In this document: positions 30,652 through 41,354 of the stretch, one piece after another
Layout: every line of letters begins with the position of its first letter
Numbering within the stretch: the stretch's first letter is position 1
NCBI GenBank assembly: GCA_030847615.1
Contig: JAUMIR010000002.1
Location: 239,215,809-239,279,808, forward strand
Reading direction: 5' to 3'
Length of the DNA stretch: 64,000 bases
From: Gambelia wislizenii
Lineage: Eukaryota; Chordata; Lepidosauria; Squamata; Crotaphytidae
Position numbers and translations under genes: made by a program
The notes under the pieces: generated by a model
Databases searched by the model: none
Told to the model about the DNA's origin: nothing
What the model saw: the letters and a program-made list of their open reading frames with translations, nothing else

Positions 30652-30885
30652 GAATACCCTAAAGGTACCAGATTCAATCTCTTAGAAGCTAAACAAGGCC
30701 AGTCTTGGTTAGTAATTGGATGGGAGACTACCAATAAACACCAGCTGCTGTAGGCTATATTTCAGAGGAAGGAACTGGCAAAAGAACCTCTGAGTATTCC
30801 TTGCCTAACAAAACCCTAGGAAATTCATGGGTCCACCATAAGTCAACAGGTGACTGGAATGCACACACACACACACACAGTTAAT
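30652..30885 (+). mobile_element. 5S rRNA-derived SINE (copy 3)
   Basis: The 5S-like head (AGAAGCTAAACAAGGCCAGT, TTGGATGGGAGACTACC), the body block AGAACCTCTGAGTATTCC, and a (CA)n tail at 30863-30880 are present. Confidence 0.75.
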
Positions 30886-30914
30886 TGGAAGGAAAGTTTT
30901 TGGATTTCAGTACT

Positions 30915-31152
30915 TTGTGTCCACAGTACATGATTATAGCACTTTGATCCTACTTTAACTGCCATGGCTCCACCATATGGAATTCTGGGATTTGTTTTGT
31001 TAATGGTATTTAGAATTCTCTAGTAGAACTCTCAGGAAGAGAATTCTTAGTCCTTCCCCAAACTACAAATCCCAGGCTCCATAGGAAGCTCCATGGTTGT
31101 TAAAGTGGAATAAAGTTTGATCTGCTATAATGATACAGTGTGGGTGCTGTAT
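30915..31152. mobile_element. Palindromic MITE, family B (copy 3)
   Basis: GGAATTCTGGGATTTG (about 30979) is mirrored by CAAATCCCAGGCTCC (about 31066). The ends are decayed. Confidence 0.55.
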
Positions 31153-31529
31153 CCATACTGTACAAGTAAATGTCTTGTGAAGGTGGCATTGGGTAGAGAT
31201 GAGCTGGGAAACTTATGGTTCAGACGTTTACCTAAACTAGGGAACTTTAGGCAGGCCTGTTCTCTGTTTCTCATCATGGCACTACCTTTCAACAGTGGTG
31301 GGATTGAGTGCTCCTGGGAGGCAAGTGGCTATGCTGATGGCAGCAATGTTGCTAGTAGGGTCTTCCACATCAGACAGGCTTTTGCTGATGAGCCACACTA
31401 ATGTGCCAAACAGCAACTGGGTGACATCAGTAGTGGGGGCAGGGGTTGACATTGGCAGAAGATCTCTTAGAGACAACAATAGTGGCATCATAGCTAACAC
31501 TTCTTAGTACTGTAAAGAAGGAGAACTTT
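31153..31529. other. Unassigned, possibly including the BovB 5' end
   Basis: No gene. BovB-like sequence becomes recognisable at about 31530, and an earlier start cannot be excluded. Confidence 0.3.
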
Positions 31530-32770
31530 TGGGTGTCTTTTACCATGAAAACCCTGTGACAAGATAATCCAAAATGAAACAAGATGTAGTGTCAGAAGAT
31601 GACACTCCCATGCCAGATGACACACAATGAGCTACTGAGGTACAGCAGAGGACAAGTATGAGTAGCAATGGGGCTAATGATGCATGTGGACTTTTACTGA
31701 AAGGAAAAGTTGATGTGCTGTTGATGTGCTCAGAGGTGAAAGGAAAATCTGAAGCTGCATAAAACATATTACAGGGACATGGAATGTAAGTCGCATGAAT
31801 CAGGGGAACCTAGACATAATAAAACAAGAAATGAAACATATAAACATTACAATACTTGGGGTGGGTGAGCTAAAGTTGACAGGAATGGGGCATTTTGAAT
31901 TGGATAATTACATAATATTTTACTAAGGAAATAAAAATCTAAGAATAAATGGGGTGGCATTAACAGTGAGAAGAGATGTAGCAAAAGCAGTCAAAGGATA
32001 TACTGCAAAGTCTGACTAAATCATATCAATAAGATTTCATGGAAAACCCATCAATATAACCATAATCCAAGTTTATGCTCCAACTAGAGAAGCAGAAGAA
32101 GAAAGAAGATCACACACCAAAACAAGACATGTTGGTAATCATAGGTAATTGGAATGAAAAATCAGAAAACAGAGCAGAATCAAAGATTGTAGGGATATTT
32201 TGCCTAGGATCAAGAAATGATGCAGAAGACTGACAGATTGAATTTTGTAAAGCCAACAGTTTGTTCATTGCAAACACATCATTCAAACAATCAAAGAGGT
32301 GATTGTATACATGGATATCAGCTGAGGGCCAATACAGAAATCAAAGAGACTACATAACTGGAAGTAGAAGATGGGAAAACTCCAAATGGGTGTGCCACAA
32401 CATTTGATTGTCCTGATGCATAACCTGTACTCAGGACAAGAGGCTATTGTCAGGACAGAATACAGAGAAATTGAATGGTTTCCAATTGGCAAGTGGGCCA
32501 TGCGAGGCTGCATTCTATCACCCTATTTAACTTGTATGCTGAAGATATCATAGGTAAAGCAGGATTAAACTCAGGGAAAGAGGAGTGAAAACTGGAGGAA
32601 GGAACATCTACAAATTAAGATCAACAATTTAAGATGACACCATCCTACTAGCAGAAAATAACAAAGTATTAGAAGGATTACTGAAGAAAGTCAAGGAAGA
32701 CAGTGCAGAGAGGTTTGCAGTTGAACATTAAGAAAACAAAAATAATGACCAGATGATTTACATAGCTTTA
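31530..32770 (+). pseudogene. BovB (RTE clade) LINE, endonuclease and RT piece, degraded
   Basis: Broken frames show the BovB endonuclease order: a GTWNVRSMNQGNLD block (31777-31818), ILGVGELK, a GNWNE block where functional copies have a GDWN-type motif, IEFCKANSLFIANT, then RRLYTW and RNQRDYI. RT pieces follow, including EWFPIGKW and GCILSPYL (about 32470-32530). Many stops and indels are present and the catalytic FADD-type motif is not intact. The element continues at 33221 and 33854 after two insertions. Confidence 0.8.
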
Positions 32771-32774
32771 AAGC

Positions 32775-33220
32775 AGACATAACATGCACTATTATAGTAG
32801 ATTTGAAAGGTTATATACTAATAAGTCATTGTATGTATTTACTCATATATTTTAGTGTAAACACAATTAATGATCTTGTTCTTCTCAGATACAACACTTA
32901 AAGCGTCAAATGATCATACTCTTGAGAGAGCAACATATAGTTGCTGTGACTGAATATAAGTTTTGTCTTCTTTGTCGTAATGTTCATTTTAATGTCTTGG
33001 TCTATTTAATCTATCCTCTAATGTTTCACTACGATTTCTTCTACAGTTTCTGAGAGTTCTTTTACACGGTTCATCCATGTAGATGCAGATTGAGTGGCAG
33101 GAGTGGATTGTGAGGTGGAGAGGTAATTTGCATGTGGGTGGTGATTGGTTGGGTGTGTTTCCTGAGCAGCCAATCAGCACACTGGAAATGGAAGCATACC
33201 CAAGCATTTTATATATATAA
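32775..33220 (-). mobile_element. Helitron-derived fragment inside BovB
   Basis: On the minus strand, 32935-32900 reads as the final helicase motif QLYVALSRV followed by SFDAL, which is the C-terminus of Helitron Rep-helicase proteins (PIF1-like motif VI). Further 5' on that strand is a TATATATATAAAATGCT segment (about 33215-33200), like the AT-rich left ends of Helitrons. The body between them carries no other helicase motif, so this looks like an internally deleted, non-autonomous copy. Exact ends (TC...CTRR) could not be fixed. Confidence 0.6.
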
Positions 33221-33344
33221 ATTTTCCATACCTTATCTTAGTCATTAATCAGAAGGGAGATTGCAGTCAAGAAATCAGAAGAAGTCTAAAGGACAGCTAT
33301 GAAGGAACTAGACAAGATCCTGAAGTGTAAGATATATCATTGAA
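33221..33344 (+). pseudogene. BovB LINE, middle piece
   Basis: A short frame resumes with INQKGDCSQEIRRSLKD, the block that follows the RT in BovB, and runs to the solo LTR target duplication TTGAA (33340-33344). Confidence 0.75.
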
Positions 33345-33853
33345 TGTTGGGAATTTACAATCTTTGGATGCATGGGCTGCCTGGCAGTTAAATAGTTAAA
33401 GTGCATGAATGGGATGTTTAGGACTAATTTCCTGTTTGCTTGTTTATGACCCCTATGCTCTTCCTGTGGCATGTACACAATCGTTTGATCCTTTGTTCTG
33501 AGGACCAGCTCAGAACAGAGCTCTTTCTCCCCTCCTTTCTTTTGCTTTTTTAACATGGAACACATGTTTCTTCATGCTCTGTAGCTAACAGCATGTAGAT
33601 CTTTATTTTTACCTCCTGCTTGCATATCTCAAGATGATGAACCTGTGTATTTGATGATGCACAAGATCCTTTGTAAGTAAATTGCTTTTTATACTTTTAA
33701 AGAAGACTAAGCTTGTTTATTTCTTAGCTAGAATCTGTGTGTGTGGAGGCAGTAGGCTGGCTTAACTCTGTTTCCAATAAAACACTTCTGCTAAAGCGTG
33801 ATTTAACTCTGCTACTGAGACTACACAATCTCAAATATTTTAAACTTCCAGCA
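33345..33853 (+). mobile_element. Solo LTR inside BovB
   Basis: This 509-bp segment starts TGTTGGGAAT and ends CTTCCAGCA, flanked by TTGAA on both sides (33340-33344 and 33854-33858). A 5-bp duplication with TG...CA ends fits an LTR retrotransposon or retrovirus-like element. AATAAA occurs at 33776-33781, a likely polyadenylation signal, which supports the plus orientation. No internal gene remains. The BovB frame is continuous on either side once the LTR and one duplication copy are set aside. Confidence 0.8.
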
Positions 33854-34320
33854 TTGAATACTAAAGTTAGGACTGGTGACGTTATCATATTTCCAATTTC
33901 TATGTATGACTGTGAAAGTGAAGAAAGCTGATAAGAAAAACACTGCTTTGAAATGCGGTGCTGGAGAAGAGTTCTATGGATGCCATGGACTCCTAAAAAG
34001 ACAAATAAATGGGTCCAAGAGCAAATCAAGCCTGAAGTCTCCCTAGAAGCCAAAACGACTAAACTGAGACTGTGATACTTTGGACATATCATGAAAAGAA
34101 ATGACACTAGAAAAGATGATAGTTGATTAAGGTACAAGGCACTAGGAAAAGGCAGCTCTCTCAGAGGATTCCTCTACCCATTCCAGATGGATAGACTCAA
34201 TCCACGGCCATGAGTCTGCAAGACATGAGCAGGGTTGTCGATTATAAGGCAACTTGGAGGTCTCTCTTTCATAGCTTTGCCATAAATCGAAGTCGACTTA
34301 ACCACACTTAACCACAATTC
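33854..34320 (+). pseudogene. BovB LINE, C-terminal piece and 3' end
   Basis: The frame shows MYDCES, CWRRVLWMPWT and LRLCYFGHIMKRND, the typical BovB C-terminus, with stops. The 3' end (CATAGCTTTGCCATAAATCG, then AAGTCGACTTAACC) matches the BovB tail type, which also ends the tRNA SINEs of this window. Confidence 0.8.
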
Positions 34321-35498
34321 TCTGTTTCAATTTCCTGTCTGCATGCTAATTTGAAGTACTGTACAGTACTTAAAGAGTTCACACACATTATCTCTGTAAT
34401 CTTTACACATGCTGAAGTTGCTAAGTATTTATGATTGCTAAGGTATAACTGTTAATAATTAGCAGGTTAACAATAATATCAATAACCATGAAACCATGTG
34501 CCTCAGATGGTAGGGCAGAGCCCTGAGAGACCTGCTGCAGATTGGCAAGGACTGCTGCCTGCCAAATGTGTAATATTCTGCAGTCTGTACTGCTGAAATG
34601 AAGAATAGGAGTAGTCCAGATGGTGGAAAAACCCCTCCTAGAATCCGTGGGGAATTGTATGCATCCAAATGGGATCCCACAGCATTCTGTCCATTTCAGA
34701 GGGAGCGGGAGCAAAAGTTAGGTGAAGTCCGTGGCAGAAGCCTCTAGGCCTTTTCATGAGGTTTTAAAAAATAAATAAATAAATAAACACAATGGAAATG
34801 TGCACCCTGGCCTGTTAGGACAACTGAATCACATTGCATCACGCTGCTGAAGAGGACAGCCGATTGGTCAGACATGTGCAGGGGTGGAGCTTGGTAAAAC
34901 GGCAGATTGCGGAACCGCCATGTTGGATTGTTGCTGTAGTGATCTTGTGATGAAGTGATGAAACAGGCTTTCTTTCCCTCTTTTTTTTAATTTAAGCAGA
35001 AGATCGCTGTTCCACACCTTGGAGTTAGCTTTTTCAAAAAGTATTGTTTGGCGGATGCAAGTTGGGGAGTACAAAATTGTAAGTAATTCACTTGTGGCCA
35101 CCATCTTAATTCTCTGACATGCCTCTGTGTGAACAGGAAGCACAGAAAGCTTTGCACACCAAGGATCTTGCCAAAAAATCATTGAGACAGCAAATTGCTG
35201 CAAATTGGCGTTTCTGCATCCCAAGTCATATTTTATTCCCTCATCTAGACCTGCCCATAATTTAGGGTTACCATATGGGCAGTGGCTTCTGGCATACTCA
35301 GAACAAAATGCTGGATTATACCTGTCTACTCAGAAGTAAGCCCTATGGAATTCAATGACACTTGCTCCCAGAATTACCTTTGGCATCCCAGGTTTAGCCT
35401 GCCTTTTGTGCCAGGCACCACATGGTGGATTTCAAGGTTCTAGTAAAAGCAAAAAAAAGTAGATCCCACAGACTCAGTCATTTCTGCTATACATGTCT
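34321..35498. other. Unassigned intergenic DNA
   Basis: (AAAT)n at 34768-34788. 35318-35400 is a copy of the short TACTCAGAAGTAAGCCC repeat. Open frames at 34421-35224 (minus) show no domain. Confidence 0.35.
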
Positions 35499-35745
35499 TC
35501 TTGCTGTGTGCCTTCAACTCATTTTGGACTTATGGCGACCATAAGGGGAACCTATCCCAGGGTCTTCTTGGCAAGATTTGTTCAGAGTGGGTTTGCCTTT
35601 GCCACTTCCCTCTGAGGCTGAGAGAGTGTGACTTGCCCAAGGTCACCAAGTGGGCTTCCATAGCCAAGCGGTGATTCGAACCCTTTCCAGATAGTAGTAG
35701 TCTATCTGTGGTCTAACTCTCAAACCATGACACAATACTGGCTCA
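35499..35745 (-). mobile_element. tRNA-headed SINE
   Basis: Nearly complete copy. The 3' end lies at the left (TTGCTGTGTGCCTTCAACTC), the CTTGCCCAAGGTCACCAAGT block is central, and the tRNA-like head with a B-box-like GGTTCGAATCACCGC is at the right. Confidence 0.8.
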
Positions 35746-36187
35746 TCTACTCAGAAGTAAATTCTCAGTGAGGTTTATAATTGTAGGCAAAATATATCCT
35801 ATACAGAAGGCTCCATCCAATTCCATATTTGAACAGGCTCATGGGATCTAGAGGAACTCAGAACCTCAACAACTAGTGTAAGACCTATTGATTCAATAGG
35901 GTTACCATTGCTGAGACTAGGAACTGGATTTTGCCCAAGAGCACTACAGTGAGTTGCAAGACAGATGCACACATACATTAAAGTAGTTTAGTTCACAACT
36001 ACACCATTAGGATCCAAGAAGGAGCAGAGAAACAGGGCCACCCTTGGTCTCAGAAGCCAAAACGACTTCTGAAAGCCTGAGTCTGTTGATGCTTGCCTAA
36101 CTGAGGAAGGAAAGAGGCAAAGAAGTGAAGAAGGGCAGGAACTCGCACTCTCCCCAGTGCATCCTTAAACCACCAGGTCATAATAGT
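35746..36187. other. Unassigned intergenic DNA
   Basis: 35750-35910 contains fragments of the short TACTCAGAAGTAA repeat. No gene. Confidence 0.35.
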
Positions 36188-36426
36188 AACATTGGGACCC
36201 CGTATCCACTGGGGATTGGTTCTGGGACCCTATGGATACCGAAAACTGTGGATAATAGCGAATGCCATTGAAAATAATGGGACTTCTGGTTTAAAATACC
36301 ATAGAGTTGCCTTGGAGGACCTAGAAAATGGCTAGAGAGGACACATTTTCTAGGATGACTCTATGGTACGTGTGCTGTTTTGTGTCCTGTGGATAATTGA
36401 ATCAGTGGATACAGGGTCCTACTTTA
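36188..36426. mobile_element. Mariner-like MITE (family C, copy 3)
   Basis: The ends GGGACCCCGTATCCACTGGG and GGATACAGGGTCCTACTTTA are inverted. The interior shares TTGAAAATAATGGGACTTC and CAGTGGATA blocks with the copy at 12995. Confidence 0.7.
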
Positions 36427-36567
36427 ACTACTCCAAGGAAACTGGGGCACTGAGGAGAAAGGAGAGAAGCCGGGAGAGTCCGTGTCAGCTCTCCCCTCCC
36501 TTGTATATTTAAAGCGGATGGGGGGTGTTCTGTGTGCTCCTCTCCTCTGAGGTTGTGCCCTAGGCAG

Positions 36568-36865
36568 GAGAATCATAAGAGCTGGAAGAGGCCACAAGAG
36601 CCATCTAGTCCACCCCCTGCCCTGAAGGAATATACAACTGAGGCACTCCTGAAAGATGCCCATTCAACCTCTGGTGAAAGACCTCCCCAGAAGAGTCCAC
36701 CACCTTCCCATGCAAGTCCATTCCACTGTCCAACACTGGGTTACAGTTAAGAAGTTCTTCCTGATGCTTAGGTGGAATCTAACCACCCGGATCCATCCTG
36801 AATTTCCTGCAGGTTTCTTTGTTGTGCTACTGCAGTCCATTGTGAATAAAATGGCATTCTTGCAA
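36568..36865 (-). mobile_element. CR1 3' end fragment
   Basis: On the minus strand it ends in the CR1 tail (GGGGGTGGACTAGATGGCTC, then CTTATGATTCT). Upstream are the LSIRKNFLTV-like block and a decayed C-terminus. The 5' part is lost. Confidence 0.7.
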
Positions 36866-36970
36866 CTCTGTTCTTTTTGCAGCTCCTGTGCTCCCAACCT
36901 AAAGGGATTGCTCACTCGGGACTAGGAAGCCCTCTGAGTTCAAGCAGGACAGTCTTTCCACCCCAGGGAG

Positions 36971-37399
36971 TGTTGGAAGTGAAGAAACATCACTGCTTGT
37001 TTACAACTCTGTGCGTGTGTTCCTGATCTGTGTTTACTTCCTGTTTGCATGCAGAGGTCACTTCCTCCCTCTCTGCTCCAAGAAGTTTTAGTGTTTTACA
37101 ACCCTTTGTCTAAGAAGCTAAAAGCTAGCGTGCTTTGAGGCAGCTCTGTCTCAAGATGTCTTACATGCACGCATGAGAGTCAGCTGTAGGGACTCTTTCA
37201 TTCCAAGTTAGATAACTCTCTTCTATCTATCTATCTTTTCTTATTCAAGATGTATTCTCTGCCATAATAAATGTAAGTTCTGCTTTCTAACGTTACCGAG
37301 CATCCTGCATGTTTTATGTCCTGTTTTGTACCAGAAGCTCATGATGCACTGGCGGTCTGCTGCAATCTGCTCAATATACATACCAGAACAAATCCTACA
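36971..37399 (+). mobile_element. Candidate solo LTR
   Basis: It starts TGTTGGAAGT, like the LTR at 33345, and ends CCTACA. The flanks are GGGAG (36966-36970) and GGGAA (37400-37404), a possible 5-bp duplication with one change. An AATAAA signal lies at 37266. The boundaries are less certain than for the other LTRs. Confidence 0.45.
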
Positions 37400-37535
37400 G
37401 GGAAATCATCTAGCCCCCACCCAGAAGTTGTGGGACTGCAACTCCCAGCAGCCTTACCCATCAGAGCCAGTAGTGAAGAATGCTGGAATCTGTAGTTCCA
37501 TAACATCTGGAGGGCCGCATGATTTCCACCCCTGA
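37400..37535. mobile_element. MITE family D fragment
   Basis: TTGTGGGACTGCAACTCCCA and the mirrored GGAATCTGTAGTTCCATAAC, followed by ACATCTGGAGGGCCGC, are the family D hallmarks. Confidence 0.6.
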
Positions 37536-37951
37536 TCGTTTACAGAGAAGGTGGGTGCTAGGCTTTTTACAAACTTACACTGCACAGAACCCAATGAGGC
37601 TTAGCAGTGAATAAACATGTACAGAGGGAAACCAGTCACCCTCCAGACGTTTGTGCTTGGTTAGAGAGAGAGAGACTGCATGTGGGCAGAGAAAAAAGGG
37701 TCATAAATTTTTTAAATCATGAGGTCATGTGATGAATGACACAATGGTCACTCCACTCCATTTGGCTTGGCTGAGCAAAGCTACTAGCCAAGCCCACAAA
37801 TCACTCAAGTAGTGTGAGGAGGGGAGGAACTTTTAACACGCAAAGGAGTTCCCTAAATCTTTCTAAGAACTTGCTTAACTCTATTAGTCAGCAAGTGGGG
37901 GGTGCAGGAAGAATGCTATATCTCCAACAAAATAACACTGGGCATACGCAA
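37536..37951. other. Unassigned intergenic DNA
   Basis: A short (GA)n run lies at 37660-37673. No gene. Confidence 0.35.
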
Positions 37952-38115
37952 TGCTAGTGGTATACTGGTTTGAGCATTGACTTACACTCTGGAGGCCAGG
38001 GTTTGAATCACTGCTCAGCCATGGAAACCCACTGGGTAACCTTGGGCAAGTCACACACTCACAGTCTAAAAAAAAACATGATCGGTTCCTCTTAGGATCA
38101 GGAGCGAGTTGAAGG
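37952..38115 (+). mobile_element. tRNA-headed SINE, split by a solo LTR
   Basis: Head, B-box-like GGTTTGAATCACTGC and the CCATGGAAACCCACTGGGTA block are present. The last part (GCGAGTTGAAGG) is cut at 38115. The SINE tail GGCACACAACCACAAC resumes at 38826, beyond the LTR. Confidence 0.75.
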
Positions 38116-38822
38116 TGTAGTATGTGGGGAAATAATTATTGTAATGTAAAAGCAATCTTGTGTACCCCATTCACATCCTAAGATAAATCTAGGAATTTTC
38201 CCTGCATGCTTCTGTTCTCCCAAACTCCCTTTCTCTTATTTCACTGGGCACTTCCAGCCAACTGGAGTGCTGGGTCATTCGACACATGACCTAATTTAAA
38301 TTTTATTGCTCTTTGTAACTCTCTTTTAAGTTAGAGTCTCCATGCGGCTGTAGCCATCTTGCCATGCCATCTTTGTCCTTGCCATGATGTCCTAGCCATG
38401 CTGCTGCTATGAAACCATGCCATGATGTTTGTTTTTCAAATCACCATGTAGCCTCTCCCGCTAAAGGCTGGGTGAGTCTTTCTACCCTAAATCCTCCTAA
38501 TTAATTAGGAACCCTTTTTAAAGTTTGTTTTAGTATGTAGATTGAGATTGATATACCTTCAGTAAACTTTTGATTTGCATTTTTAAACTGACTCCTTTGT
38601 TTTTGTAATGAGTCTAATTTAACTGGGTGATCACAGACCACAGACCTCTGAATACACTTTTAAATGTTAATTGAGCTTGTATGCATTCTTAAGCCACTCT
38701 GCATGATTTTGAAAGTAAATGATTTTAACTCTTTTTTAAAGAAGATTTTTTATTGCTTTTTAAAAGGACTATATCCCTGGAATTTTTAATACATTTTTTA
38801 TTTTAGACTCATTACTCCTACA
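38116..38822 (+). mobile_element. Solo LTR inside a tRNA SINE
   Basis: A 707-bp segment with inverted termini TGTAG...CTACA, flanked by GAAGG (38111-38115) and TAAGG (38823-38827), a 5-bp duplication with one difference. The SINE sequence is continuous across the site. TTCAGTAAACTTTTGATTTG (38569-38588) followed by CCTTTGTTTTTGTAATG resembles an LTR polyadenylation region and supports plus orientation. No internal genes. Confidence 0.7.
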
Positions 38823-38844
38823 TAAGGCACACAACCACAACATA

Positions 38845-38948
38845 TAGGCTATATTTCAAGGAAGGCCATGGCAAACTGCCTCTGAGGACTCTTTGCTTAG
38901 GAAACGCCCATGAAATTCCTGGGGTTGCCATAAATCCATAGAGGACTT
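38845..38948 (+). mobile_element. 5S SINE 3' part, split by a MITE
   Basis: TAGGCTATATTTCAAGGAAG, the CTGCCTCTGAGGACTC block and CATGAAATTCCTGGGG belong to the 5S SINE body. The sequence breaks at GAGGACTT (38948) and its tail TGAAGGCACATACATA resumes at 39173. Confidence 0.7.
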
Positions 38949-39172
38949 GGGCTGCATCTGCACGGCAGAAATAATCCAGTTTGACTCCACTTTAAGTGCC
39001 ATGGCTCCATGCTATGGAATCCTGGGATTTGTAGTTTGTTGTGGCACCAAAGCGCTCTGACAGAGGTGGCTAAATATCTCACAAAACCACAAATCCCAAG
39101 ATTCCATACCATTGAGCCATGGCAATTAAAGCGGTGTCAAACTGGATTGTTTGTGCAGTGCAGATGCAGCCC
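38949..39172. mobile_element. Palindromic MITE, family B (copy 4, complete)
   Basis: A 224-bp element with ends GGGCTGCATCTGCAC and GTGCAGATGCAGCCC. The interior is palindromic too (GGAATCCTGGGATTTGTAGT facing ACAAATCCCAAGATTCC). Because it sits inside a 5S SINE, its ends are well defined. No 8-bp duplication is visible. The best-preserved copy of this family in the window. Confidence 0.8.
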
Positions 39173-39189
39173 TGAAGGCACATACATAT

Positions 39190-39926
39190 ACATACACATA
39201 ATGTCTTTGCTGTGCATTTACCGGTAGAAGGAAAACCGTCATCAGAAAGGCGGCGCATAAACTCAAAGTCCCGAAGTTTTATCCGGGCTTGCTTTTTAAG
39301 TCCAATCTTTCTTCCGAGTAAGGAAGGCTAAGAGTTTAGTGGGACTGAGTCCCGAGTAAGGGTGCATAGAATTGGAGCTTTTCTTCCCGGTGCTGTGGCT
39401 ATTTATTCAGGACTAAATCCACTCCTGAGAATTGATTTCCGAGGGAGAAAAATGCAGCTAAAGAGCAGTTAAGGAATGAGGAGTGGAGGAGCAGATCTGC
39501 AAACTAGTCCGGGAGTTAAAATGCAAAACATGAACACTTCGCCCACTGACCTTGTCAACCCGTCCTTGCATAATAATGCTTATAAATGAAATGAAATGAA
39601 AATAAAATCAAGCACAATGCCCATAACTCAAGTGAATACCGGAAACTTTTAACATTCCAGACGACGCAGTAATTTTTGTTTAAAAGAACCAATGATTTAG
39701 GGTTGTTGGTTTGATTTATTTATTAAGTTTTTAAGAAACTTAGCAATTTTCTATTTCAGAGGGCTGGTGCTTGCATATGAGTCTCGCGAAGGAAAGTTTA
39801 AAAAATAAAAGCCCTCTTTAAAAGGAGCAGCGTCGGGGTTCCGAGGATTCCTCTCCCCGGAAAGACCTTTTAGGCAGAAGCTCAGGAGGAGTAAAGTCAG
39901 GAGAGAGGAGGGGAAGGAAAACTTGG
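39190..39926. other. Intergenic DNA, relatively CpG-bearing
   Basis: No gene. 39305-39430 includes the short TCCGAGTAAGG / GACTGAGTCCCGAGTAAGG repeat. CpG appears more common than in the flanking AT-rich DNA, but it was not counted. Confidence 0.3.
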
Positions 39927-39934
39927 GATTCACC

Positions 39935-40487
39935 CAGCACCGGTTTAAGGAATTTGGGGGGGGGCCTGCAATGCTTTATTTTGGGGGCCCCATATGTTTA
40001 TCTCAGGTCAATGTAATCTAGCTCAACCTAAGCTATTCACAGTACAGGATCTTCAGGTTGTTACTAATAATGTTTTTGCAGGAGGAGGGTTATGATGATG
40101 GGGCCCAGAACCGGTTTAAGGAATTTGGGGGGGCCCTGCAATGCTTTATTAGGGAGGCCCTATATGTTTATCTCTGGTCAATGTAACCTAACTCAGCCTA
40201 AGCTATTCACGGTACAGGATATTCAGATTATTACTAATCATGTTTTTGCAGGAGGAGGGTTACTATGCCCCCCCACAATGATGCCCCCCCTGCAATGCTT
40301 TATTTTGGGGGGGGGGCATATGTTTATCTCAAGTCAATGTAACCTAACTCAACCTAAGCTATTCACAGAACAGGATATTCAGATTATTACTCATAATGTT
40401 TTTGCAGGAGGAGGGTTACTATGGGCCCCCCACAATGATGGGGCCCCCTGAGGATGCTGACGCCGCTGGTGCCTTAAACCGGCCCTG
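39935..40487. mobile_element. hAT-like element with three internal tandem units
   Basis: The left end CAGCACCGGTTTAAGG is mirrored by CCTTAAACCGGCCCTG at the right. Flanks GATTCACC (39927-39934) and GATTCACA (40488-40495) form an 8-bp duplication with one change, as expected for hAT. Inside are three units of about 154-170 bp (starting near 39966, 40136, 40290), each with CTGCAATGCTTTATT, AACCTAAGCTATTCACAG and GTTTTTGCAGGAGGAGGG. A second copy of the left end occurs internally at 40106 (CAGAACCGGTTTAAGG). No transposase. Confidence 0.8.
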
Positions 40488-40495
40488 GATTCACA

Positions 40496-40824
40496 AGCAC
40501 TCCTACGGGGGTTCGGGGGGGGGAGCTCCCTAAAAGATGGGGTTTTTCAGATCACTTTTTGTTTAAAAGGACCGATTAATTCATAAAGGGGTGTGTTTTT
40601 CTCCCATTCCTTTTTCTTACCTTCTCGGGTATCTCGACAAACTAAATAAGCCCTTTGGGGAGAAGAGGAGAGAGAAAAGAAAAGTGAAGATGAATGATGG
40701 GGACGATCCTGCTCCGTTCCACTCAATGGGAATTTTGCCCCGGCTCCATAGTGAGCCATTTGAGTTGAATCTTTCTAGCCTCCAGGATTGGGATGACCGA
40801 ATTTGGTCGAGCTCTTTCTCTCTA
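40496..40824. other. Unassigned intergenic DNA
   Basis: No gene or repeat recognised. Confidence 0.35.
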
Positions 40825-41040
40825 CAGTTGTCCCTTCACATTTACTAGGGTTTGGTTCCAGGACCCCCGTGGATACCCAAATCCGTGAATACTCAAGTCC
40901 CCTTACATGCAATGGCATAGCAAAATGGTGTCCTTTATATGAGGTGGCAAAATCAAGGTTTGCTTTTTGGATTATTATTTTTAAAAGAATATTTTCAAGC
41001 CGTGAATACTTAAAACCGTGAATACGGAGGGACAAATGTG
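40825..41040. mobile_element. Mariner-like MITE (related to family C)
   Basis: Begins CAGTTGTCCCTTCACATTTA after TA (40823-40824) and ends CGGAGGGACAAATGTG before TA (41041-41042). CCAGGACCCCCGTGGATACC and the mirrored GTGAATAC motif support palindromic structure. Confidence 0.65.
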
Positions 41041-41342
41041 TATGCACAAGCGCACAGAGAGAGAAATAGAGACATGTTCACACATACAAATATGTCAACA
41101 CACGCACACACAGAGAGAGAGAGAGAGATGTCTGCACACATAGATACATAAACACCTATAGAAACACAGATATGCATACACACCCGCACACACTCATACA
41201 TATATACTTGTATATACAGACACAGACATATATACACACACATACAGATACACACATATATATATACGCGCGGGTGCACAATCATACAAATGCACACACT
41301 CACACATACACACACATGTATATATTCACATACACACACACA
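41041..41342. repeat. Complex (CA)n/(TA)n-rich microsatellite tract
   Basis: Interrupted CA, GA and TA dinucleotide runs extend for about 300 bp. Long open frames on both strands in this tract are repeat artefacts. Confidence 0.85.
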
Positions 41343-41354
41343 TGGAGTTTTTTG

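Noticed and set aside
39964..40440. CRISPR-like or satellite array
   Set aside because: Units of about 160 bp lie inside transposon ends with an 8-bp duplication; there are no short repeats with unique spacers.
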